A DNA stretch of 8,303 nt, from NCBI GenBank assembly GCA_016219765.1, contig JACRKM010000094.1:1-8303 (forward strand), in the 5' to 3' direction. This document shows positions 1-5,364 of the stretch, in pieces. The notes below the pieces were generated by a model, which was given only the letters and a program-made list of their open reading frames with translations, was not told the DNA's origin and did no database searches. Position numbers and translations under genes: made by a program. Position 1 is the stretch's first letter. Every line of letters starts with the position of its first letter. The DNA comes from Candidatus Woesearchaeota archaeon. Lineage in GTDB: Archaea; Nanobdellota; Nanobdellia; Woesearchaeales; UBA11576.

Positions 1-3000
1 AATGTCCAAGTCGATGTTGTCGAATGCAGTTGCGCCAGCGTCGGTGTAGACACTGCCCTGTGTAACTGTCTCTGGATTATTTCCAAGAATAACAATGACT
101 GGCGCTGTTGTGTCTGGAACTATTGGCGCATTTACGGTTACGAGCGACGACGTTGCGCTTGAAAGTCCGTACTGATCAGTGATTGTGAGAGATACAGTGT
201 ATGAACCAGCCGAGACATAAGTATGCGCTTGGTTATTGTTGCCAATAGTTGTTGTGGCGAGAGTTGACGCAGCGCTGTCACCAAAATCCCAATTGTATGT
301 CCACGAATCTGTAAATACCGCGCTGCTGTTTGGATCAATGCTTGTGTCTGTAATGGCCAGATTAAGATTGTTTACAGCTGTGCCAAAGGATGCGACTGGC
401 GCGTAATTCACCAAACTTGAAAGCTGGGTCGAGGTGGAGACAAGCATGGGGGTGCCGTCCGGCAACACAATCGTTCCGCTCGACATTATGTCGTTCACGA
501 TAACAGCATCAGTGACTGTCGTATTTGAAAGCGTTGAATTGGTGATCGTTGAACCTGTGCCAAGGACGGTAACATTGTTTAATGTAGAGCTAGCAACTGT
601 TGCATCAACAATATTGCTGTTTGTTATGCTTGTGCTGTCGCTAATTGTACTGCCACTCACAGTTGAGGTGGCAACAGTAGATGATGTAATAGTGCTTGAC
701 GCGGTTACTGTGCTTCCTGTTACATCAGCAAAAGTAAGCGCGGATAAATCGATAGTGCTTCCGGTGATTGTCGATGTTGCAATAGTCGAATCGGTCGAAG
801 TGGCGTTCGCGAGTGTCGAGTAGCTGATTGTCGATGTTGCGATGTATGAACTGACAACCGTCGAGTACGTAACATCAGAGTAGTAAATTTGCGAGTTACC
901 AGACACGGTCGTACCAGTAAGATCATTTAGACCTCCAACTGGGTCAACAATGGAGTCTGTCACAGCACAGCCTATCGCAAAGTAATTTTTTACAAAAGAG
1001 TTTGTAATTGTGCATGCCGTAAGGTTAGCATTGATAATAGTTGAACTTGCAACATTCGTTTGCGCTACCGTAGCGTTAGTAAGCGTTACTCCATTAAAGT
1101 TCACATCTGTAAGATTCCACGGAGCGTTGATAGTCGAATTGGTAATCGTTGAAGTGCCTGTAATTCCGAGTGCTGCCCCAGAAGCAATCGTAGGTGTATA
1201 CGACGCGTAGAAAATTCCGCCTATCGTAGAGTTCGTTATCGTCACTTGTGAGAGCGAATCTGCCGCGACGACATTAACCGTGCGATTTGCGGTTGAGATA
1301 TTTCCAGAAAGATCGCTCGAAATGTATGTCAATATGTAAGCACCAATAACTGAAGTATCCACAGCGCCAATAGTAGTGACGGGACGAACTCCGTTCACAT
1401 TATCAAGAGCTGTTGCGCCGAGCTCTGTATAGACACTATTAGCCACTACTGATGCTGGATTTGATCCAACAATAGTGATAACAGGAGCGGTGGTATCCGC
1501 AACATTAACTGTGCGAGTAACCTGAGTTGCATTATTGCCAGAGCTATCAGATACATTGTAGGTGACCGTGTAGGTTCCAATAACCGCAGTATTCACCGTA
1601 CTCGTTGCAACGATATTTGCTGTTATGTCGCCATCGACATTGTCGAGAGCGGTTGCGCCGGCATCAACGTAAACAGCGCCACCTTCGATTGTTAGCGGAT
1701 TAGCGCCAAGAATTGTGATGACTGGCGCTGCGGTGTCGGGAACCGCAATGACGTTCACCACACGAGTTGAAGTCGCAGTGTTTGCAGATGAGTCGGTGGA
1801 AACATAAGTCACGGTGTCGGCGCCTAGTATAGAAGTATCGACAGTGCTTGTGGTCGCGACCGTTGTGGTAGCGTCAGCATTGTCGAATGCCGTCGCTCCC
1901 GCGTCTATGTATGCGGTATTGATGACAACTGACTCAGGATTGCTGCCGAGAATCGTGATGACGGGAGGGGCTGTGTCCACAACATTTACCGTGCGTGTTA
2001 CCTGTATGGCAGCATTTCCGGCGCTATCGGACACGCTATAGGACATTGTGTAAGTACCCGAAATATTGGTATTCACCGGATTTGCGACAATAATTGACGA
2101 GGTGATATCACCGCCAATATTATCAAACGCGGCTGCTCCAGCGTCGTTGTAAACACTGCTATACGCAACCGTTACTGGATCGATTCCAAACAAAGTTATG
2201 ACAGGAATAATCTTGTCGATGTTCGTAATGATAACGGTTGAAGTTGAAACGTTGCCGGCAGTATCTGTTGCGACAAAGTTGAAGCTGCCGTTCACTGTGA
2301 ACGTTGTGGAGCTCGCGTTTAATGTTCCCTCATTTGTGGATGCGGTCACTACGATATCCTGATTTGTGGGTGTGAGTGTGTATGGAGTAATCGTGATGAC
2401 TGGGACAATTTTATCGATATTGGAAACTGTCGCGGTCACAGATCCTGTGTTTCCGGCAGTATCTGTAAGATTAAAAGTAAATGAACCATTCGCGGTGAAA
2501 GTGTAGCTTGAAAGACCGCCATTGTTCGTAATAGTTACGGATTCGCTTGGTGTCATCGTCGCTGTAACATTGCCGTTTGTTGGCGCTGTCGTGCTGTATG
2601 CGACTGTCGCAGTTGGAGCAGTTTGATCCGTAACATTCACGGTGCGAGTTGCAGTCGCAGTGTTCGATGAAAGGTCAGATGCTGTGTATGCAATTGTGTA
2701 AACACCAACGACTGCAGTATTGACTGTGCCAGTTGTGGTCACAGGACGAACGCCGTTCACATTGTCGAGAGCGGTTGCGCCGGCATCTGTATAGACACTG
2801 CCTTGTGCAACAGTGACAGGGTTTGCACCGAGAATAGTGATGACTGGGGCGACGGTGTCCACCACATTTACCGTGCGTGTTACCTGTGTGGCAGCATTTC
2901 CTGAAGTATCTGAAACGTTATAAGTGATCGTGTATGTTCCCAAGGCGTTCACATTAACAGAATTTACAGTAACAATATTTGATGTGCGATTGCCGTCAAT

Positions 3001-3771
3001 ATTGTCGACGGCGGTTGCGCCTGCGTCAACGTATGCTGTTCCATAATTTACTGTCACAGGCGTAGATCCAAGAAGGGTAATGACAGGCGCAGTTGTATCA
3101 AGAACGTAAGAAATTTGCACAAAACCAGGAGCACCATTACCACCAAATGCCATCGCTCCATCACCAGTGCTTCTAGTTCCACCAGCCCCAACTGTTATAG
3201 GAAGAACCTGCCCAGGTGTCACTGAGATTGTAGTGCTACTAAATGCTTGCGCGCCGCCACCGCCTCCGCCGTCAAACCCACCGCCTCCGCCTGCGCCATA
3301 CCCAGTTCCATTAGATGCATTAGTAAATTTACTTGAGTTCCTTGGTCCGCCAGTCCCAAAAAGGCTGTCTCCTCCATTACCACCATAACCTAAGTCTGTG
3401 CCGTTTGACCCGTTAAGGCCACCTGTTCCACCGGCAAGCCCGCCAGCTCCTCCGCCAATGTCAGCGCTGCCGTTGCGACCACCATTCCCGCCTGCGGCAG
3501 TCAAAAGCGCGCCGATAGATGATGCTCCCCCGCTCGCGCCACCGCCACTGTTGCTAAGGGCGCCACCGCCACCGCCAGCGCCACTCATAGAAACAGTGAG
3601 CTGGTTGACTCCGACTGGCACAGTGAAAGTTCCGTTCGAAGTGTAGGTCTGCGTAGCTGCCAGGGCGCTTCCTTGAACAAAAAATAGGTACGCAAAAGAG
3701 GCAACTATAATGATTGCCTTCTTGAAAACATTTTTGAAAAATTGAGTGGTAATTGTGGTAATTGAGCTCAT
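1..3771 (-). CDS. Giant exported surface protein (Gly-rich, Ig-like DUF5011 repeats, pentapeptide-like helix, PKD), C-terminus outside window
   Basis: One frame is open from the ATG at 3771 to base 1: 1257 codons without a stop, so the protein is larger than this. Residues 1-38 form a signal peptide (basic FKKAIIIV start, hydrophobic core, SALA cleavage near 38). Residues about 55-215 are a glycine-rich domain introduced by a TFTVP motif, like the Gly_rich_2-type domains of CPR and phage fibre proteins. Residues 225-837 are eight Ig-like units, six opening with DTTAPVITILG-like motifs (DUF5011 family) and two shorter variants (382-452, 453-518). Residues 838-1098 are a Ser/Thr-rich pentapeptide-like repeat. 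Residues 1124-1211 are a PKD domain (WDFGD at 1161, HTYVSAGSYTV). A ninth DUF5011 unit starts at 1220. Inferred role: adhesion, or a surface fibre. No catalytic domain is seen. No Shine-Dalgarno precedes the ATG; the start is supported by the signal peptide. Any anchor would be in the missing C-terminus. Confidence 0.9.
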   Translation of the reverse strand, partial: MSSITTITTQFFKNVFKKAIIIVASFAYLFFVQGSALAATQTYTSNGTFTVPVGVNQLTVSMSGAGGGGGALSNSGGGASGGASSIGALLTAAGGNGGRNGSADIGGGAGGLAGGTGGLNGSNGTDLGYGGNGGDSLFGTGGPRNSSKFTNASNGTGYGAGGGGGFDGGGGGGAQAFSSTTISVTPGQVLPITVGAGGTRSTGDGAMAFGGNGAPGFVQISYVLDTTAPVITLLGSTPVTVNYGTAYVDAGATAVDNIDGNRTSNIVTVNSVNVNALGTYTITYNVSDTSGNAATQVTRTVNVVDTVAPVITILGANPVTVAQGSVYTDAGATALDNVNGVRPVTTTGTVNTAVVGVYTIAYTASDLSSNTATATRTVNVTDQTAPTATVAYSTTAPTNGNVTATMTPSESVTITNNGGLSSYTFTANGSFTFNLTDTAGNTGSVTATVSNIDKIVPVITITPYTLTPTNQDIVVTASTNEGTLNASSTTFTVNGSFNFVATDTAGNVSTSTVIITNIDKIIPVITLFGIDPVTVAYSSVYNDAGAAAFDNIGGDITSSIIVANPVNTNISGTYTMSYSVSDSAGNAAIQVTRTVNVVDTAPPVITILGSNPESVVINTAYIDAGATAFDNADATTTVATTSTVDTSILGADTVTYVSTDSSANTATSTRVVNVIAVPDTAAPVITILGANPLTIEGGAVYVDAGATALDNVDGDITANIVATSTVNTAVIGTYTVTYNVSDSSGNNATQVTRTVNVADTTAPVITIVGSNPASVVANSVYTELGATALDNVNGVRPVTTIGAVDTSVIGAYILTYISSDLSGNISTANRTVNVVAADSLSQVTITNSTIGGIFYASYTPTIASGAALGITGTSTITNSTINAPWNLTDVNFNGVTLTNATVAQTNVASSTIINANLTACTITNSFVKNYFAIGCAVTDSIVDPVGGLNDLTGTTVSGNSQIYYSDVTYSTVVSSYIATSTISYSTLANATSTDSTIATSTITGSTIDLSALTFADVTGSTVTASSTITSSTVATSTVSGSTISDSTSITNSNIVDATVASSTLNNVTVLGTGSTITNSTLSNTTVTDAVIVNDIMSSGTIVLPDGTPMLVSTSTQLSSLVNYAPVASFGTAVNNLNLAITDTSIDPNSSAVFTDSWTYNWDFGDSAASTLATTTIGNNNQAHTYVSAGSYTVSLTITDQYGLSSATSSLVTVNAPIVPDTTAPVIVILGNNPETVTQGSVYTDAGATAFDNIDLDI
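478..1260 (-). repeat. Ser/Thr-type pentapeptide-like repeat segment inside the giant surface protein
   Basis: Residues 838-1098 are very rich in Ser, Thr, Ile and Val. From about residue 980 the five-residue period is plain: STI, STL, STI, STI, STI, SAL, ADV and STV triplets recur every five residues, with a few six-residue slips, for about 20 units. Pentapeptide-repeat proteins (A-D/N-L-X-X family) fold into a right-handed quadrilateral beta-helix with Leu/Phe at the centre position and a small residue two before it. Here Ile/Val/Leu takes the centre and Ser/Ala the small position, so a helix or similar solenoid is a reasonable inference. The earlier part (838-979) is less regular. A plain low-complexity Ser/Thr linker is the alternative. 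Confidence 0.6.
1261..3099 (-). repeat. Eight tandem Ig-like repeat units inside the giant surface protein
   Basis: Unit starts by residue of the protein are 225, 305, 382, 453, 519, 599, 679 and 759. Six units are 77-80 residues and follow the plan DTxAPVITxLG, then YxDAGATAxDN, GTYTxTY, SDxSGN and RTVNV. Units at 382 and 453 are shorter (71 and 66 residues), with a TPTN motif and TDTAGN, so they belong to a related but different Ig-like class. The DUF5011-type units recall surface proteins with long Ig stalks. A further DUF5011 unit (residue 1220 on) is cut by the window edge. DNA identity between units is high in places: a 29-bp exact match at 1637-1665 and 2759-2787, and a 24-bp one at 1982-2005 and 2864-2887. 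This suggests growth by unit duplication. Confidence 0.85.
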
Positions 3772-3789
3772 AGTGTACGGCTTAAGTAA

Positions 3790-3818
3790 TAAATATAAAC
3801 GAAACAAAACGAGGTCAA
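3790..3818 (-). promoter_or_regulatory. Probable promoter of the giant surface protein gene
   Basis: On the minus strand TTGACC (3818-3813) is followed after 17 bp by TATTTA (3795-3790). TATATT at 3797-3792 gives a 15-bp spacing as an alternative. Transcription would start near 3783, leaving a leader of only about 12 nt before the ATG and no Shine-Dalgarno. The gene could instead, or also, be read through from the RNA unit upstream. Confidence 0.5.
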
Positions 3819-3869
3819 AAATACGCACAAAAAATTAAAAAGAACCGGTCCAAACTGCTACAAGAGTCT

Positions 3870-3946
3870 AAAAAACAATAAAAGCGGTACTTTCCCCGGG
3901 GCAAGCCCCGTGGAAATGTTGTTCACTACGTTCACACATTTACCGC
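3870..3946 (-). terminator. Intrinsic terminator ending the candidate RNA
   Basis: On the minus strand a hairpin (3916-3891) has TTTCC and CGGGG pairing with CCCCG and GGAAA around a CTTG loop, with one A/G mismatch. It is enclosed by an outer stem GCGGTA (3946-3941) with TACCGC (3889-3884). The outer stem is followed at once by TTTTATTGTTTTTT. The T-tract and GC stem support termination. The enclosed layout would also suit an attenuator ahead of the giant gene. Confidence 0.6.
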
Positions 3947-4201
3947 CCCAGAGAGGCGAGGTATTCAACCCTTATATTAACTCTACCGCCTGCTATCGCC
4001 TGACTGCTCATTATAGAGCGATAGGGCGGTGGCGGGCAGGTCGGCTCGGAAATGGAAAAAGTACTTCCCATAAGTCTTCGTCCAAGACGCGTGTTCAGAC
4101 ACAGCTCTGGTGACCTGTCTGCTGATTCGTCTACGTCGTTATATAGAATTGATACGGCTCGGGAGCTTGCCTCCGGTTGCCAACACCTGACTAACTAACT
4201 A
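3870..4201 (-). ncRNA. Candidate structured non-coding RNA of about 330 nt, or a long attenuated leader
   Basis: A strong minus-strand promoter ends at 4208 and an intrinsic terminator ends near 3870. Between them lies sequence visibly richer in G and C than the AT-rich flanks, as expected of structured RNA in an AT-rich genome. Hairpins seen include: a stem pairing 3985-3999 with 4018-4030 (13 bp, one 2-nt bulge); the terminator hairpin 3891-3916; GTCTT/AAGAC around 4074-4088; CAGACA/TGTCTG around 4095-4122; and GGAG/CTCC around 4163-4175. An 8-base motif CCGAGCCG occurs twice (4155-4162 and 4042-4049). I found no tmRNA, RNase P, SRP, 6S or 5S signature motifs. It lies between genes for two exported proteins on the same strand. 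It may be an independent small RNA, or a leader of the giant gene, which starts about 100 nt past the terminator. A weak 43-codon frame lies inside it. Confidence 0.5.
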
Positions 4202-4207
4202 ACTGCC

Positions 4208-4236
4208 ACCCTAGCAAATAGTTGACAACTTGTCAA
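4208..4236 (-). promoter_or_regulatory. Strong promoter for the candidate RNA, with a palindrome over the -35
   Basis: On the minus strand there is a perfect TTGACA (4236-4231), a 17-bp spacer and TAGGGT (4213-4208). TGC directly before the -10 makes it an extended -10. The start point would be near 4201-4199. The -35 is half of a perfect 15-bp palindrome (4222-4236, TTGACAA, one centre base, TTGTCAA), which could be an operator or chance symmetry. Confidence 0.7.
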
Positions 4237-4339
4237 GTACGAGCAACAAAACAAATCGTGGGTTAATAAAATTTTTAATTCTATAGCTGTAGGCAGACAA
4301 AAACTATGAAACAGCATTCACTACTTTTTTTGAATTAAA

Positions 4340-4383
4340 TCTAAAGGACATTGTGCTAACTATCAGACATTCTAAAGGACATT
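4340..4383. repeat. 13-bp direct repeat TCTAAAGGACATT, two copies 31 bp apart
   Basis: The copies are at 4340-4352 and 4371-4383 and are identical. The 31-bp period is close to three helical turns, so a protein could bind both on the same face. Read on the minus strand the motif is AATGTCCTTTAGA, and AATGTC occurs a third time at 4371-4366. Such iterated motifs are known from regulator sites and from transposon ends. No transposase is present here. Confidence 0.6.
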
Positions 4384-4454
4384 ATACCATCCCAAATTAA
4401 GTCGTAGCCGAAATTTTTGGATTATCGTGGATAGGTTATTTGGAGATGGTATAA
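4381..4454. repeat. Inverted repeat of 16-17 bp, each arm carrying an extended -10 motif
   Basis: The arm at 4381-4397 is the reverse complement of 4438-4454 except for one extra base. About 40 bp separate the arms. Each arm reads TGGTATAA outward: TGGTATAAT on the minus strand (4389-4381) and TGGTATAAG on the plus strand (4447-4455). These could be divergent extended -10 promoters. The right arm ends four bases before the terminator of the neighbouring gene. Confidence 0.55.
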
Positions 4455-4491
4455 GAAAAGCCCCTTGGAAAGCTGACTTTCCCAGGGGCTT
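4450..4491 (-). terminator. Intrinsic terminator after the barrel-like protein gene
   Basis: Arms 4458-4472 and 4477-4491 pair over 15 positions with one G-T wobble and a 4-base loop. On the minus strand the stem is followed by TTTTCTTAT. The plus-strand side has no T-run, so it works for the minus-strand gene, whose stop codon lies four bases upstream of the stem. Confidence 0.85.
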
Positions 4492-4495
4492 GTGA

Positions 4496-5233
4496 TCAGA
4501 GCGGTACCGAGAATAACACTCCGACCTCATCTCTGTTTTTAATGCTTACGTTGGTGAGCAGAGCGTTGCCAGAGCTTGTCTCGAGTCGGTTTGATCCGGT
4601 CGAGCCAAGGTAGTGTGATGTCTTCAGTCCAACGGTGTGGCCCTTCGTGTTTACCTTGAACTTCACGCCTGCTTCGACTACGACACCAGACACGCTTGCG
4701 GAGGAGAGCCTCAGCAATCCGTCCATAAGTGGCGCCTCCGAAAAGCTGGCGTTGTAAAGACCAGCCCCAAGATACGGAGCCAGATACTTCCGTGGCATTG
4801 GGAAAATGTACCTCAACGTGCCGGAAATTGTCGTACTATTCACGTTACCCAAGCTTACACCATCCATGTTGACATCATATTTACGCTGCGAACCGCCGAT
4901 CGTAAATTTGACGTCAGGCAAAAGTTTGCTGACAACCCCGACATAACGTATGTCGAAGCTATTGCTTGCCTGCATTCCAACGCCTGAAATCGGCGACGCA
5001 GAAACACCTATAATGCCAGACGTGTAACCGAATTCAAGTTCCTTACCAGAAGGCGCCGAAACAACGGGTTCCGCTTTTTGTTCTGCTTTTACAGGCGGAC
5101 TGGCCGGCATTTCTGCGACTGCTGGAGACGGATCAACAGCAAGAACTGAAGACACTGGTTGCGTGTCGGCAGCAGCGACAGGCTGCGAGCCAAAAGCCAA
5201 CATTGCCAGAACAAACAACACGACTTTATTCAT
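4496..5233 (-). CDS. Exported protein with Pro/Ala linker and outer-membrane-barrel-like C-terminal domain
   Basis: This is a 245-residue protein. Residues 1-22 are a signal peptide (MNKVV, hydrophobic VLFVLAMLAF, cleavage near VAAA). Residues 23-63 are a Pro/Ala/Val/Glu-rich linker without predicted fold. Residues 64-245 show alternating polar and hydrophobic strands with many Gly and Ser (FGYTSGIIGVSAS, RYIFPMP, APYLGAGLYNASF, VEAGVKFKV, VGVLFSVPL). That pattern recalls small outer-membrane beta-barrels of the OmpW or OMP_b-brl kind. The final residue is Leu rather than the usual Phe/Trp. The start is fixed by AAGGAGT (5245-5239) at good spacing and by the signal peptide. It is a single-gene unit with its own promoter and terminator. 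A secreted beta-sandwich or other all-beta wall protein is the alternative, and function is unknown. Confidence 0.85.
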   Translation of the reverse strand: MNKVVLFVLAMLAFGSQPVAAADTQPVSSVLAVDPSPAVAEMPASPPVKAEQKAEPVVSAPSGKELEFGYTSGIIGVSASPISGVGMQASNSFDIRYVGVVSKLLPDVKFTIGGSQRKYDVNMDGVSLGNVNSTTISGTLRYIFPMPRKYLAPYLGAGLYNASFSEAPLMDGLLRLSSASVSGVVVEAGVKFKVNTKGHTVGLKTSHYLGSTGSNRLETSSGNALLTNVSIKNRDEVGVLFSVPL

Positions 5234-5238
5234 GATTT

Positions 5239-5320
5239 ACTCCTTCTCTATAAACGTTGATTAACAAATAACAACTCCTTTTGCTACCAGCATTCAATAC
5301 TAGAAAAGTATATTTGTCAA
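5239..5320 (-). promoter_or_regulatory. Promoter and ribosome binding site of the barrel-like protein gene
   Basis: On the minus strand a perfect TTGACA (5320-5315) lies 17 bp before TTGAAT (5297-5292), predicting a start near 5285 and a leader of about 50 nt. AAGGAGT (5245-5239) sits 5 bases before the ATG at 5233. The leader also holds an unused AAGGAG near 5276. Confidence 0.6.
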
Positions 5321-5364
5321 CCCCACCAACCTGAGTTCGAGAAATAATTGCAACGACTATTAAT

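Larger units (their letters stand above)
4237..4457. other. AT-rich intergenic segment with direct and inverted repeats, no gene seen
   Basis: I see no open frame with coding character in these 220 bases. The segment holds a 13-bp exact direct repeat (4340-4352 and 4371-4383), a third partial copy of its GACATT core at 4366-4371, and a long inverted repeat (4381-4397 with 4438-4454). It also has a 12-bp near-palindrome CTATAGCTGTAG at about 4281. The repeats may be promoter and operator elements, or the worn end of a mobile element. Confidence 0.5.

Noticed and set aside
434..2041. Plus-strand frames of 129, 66 and 75 residues rich in Val, Ala and Thr
   Set aside because: Antisense shadows of the Ser/Thr/Val-rich repeat region of the giant gene, whose own frame is open for 1257 codons.
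3167..3646. Two plus-strand frames of 73 and 82 residues, very rich in proline
   Set aside because: They are the antisense of the glycine-rich domain of the giant gene: GGC/GGT codons read as GCC/ACC and CCG/CCA on the other strand. They have no ribosome binding site.
3910..4113. Plus-strand frame of 67 residues
   Set aside because: It lies antisense to the candidate RNA, lacks a ribosome binding site and has composition set by the hairpins.
3870..4201. tmRNA, RNase P RNA, SRP RNA, 6S RNA or 5S rRNA as identity of the RNA unit
   Set aside because: I looked on both strands for the tRNA-like ends of tmRNA, the GAGGAAAGTCC core of RNase P, the SRP tetraloop motif and 5S motifs and did not find them. 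A covariance search would be decisive.
4330..4383. Repeated AATGTCC motif as proof of a transposon end
   Set aside because: There is no transposase, target duplication or matching second end in the window, so it is kept only as a possibility.
4637..4987. Plus-strand frame of 116 residues
   Set aside because: Antisense to the barrel-like protein gene, which has a signal peptide, ribosome binding site, promoter and terminator.
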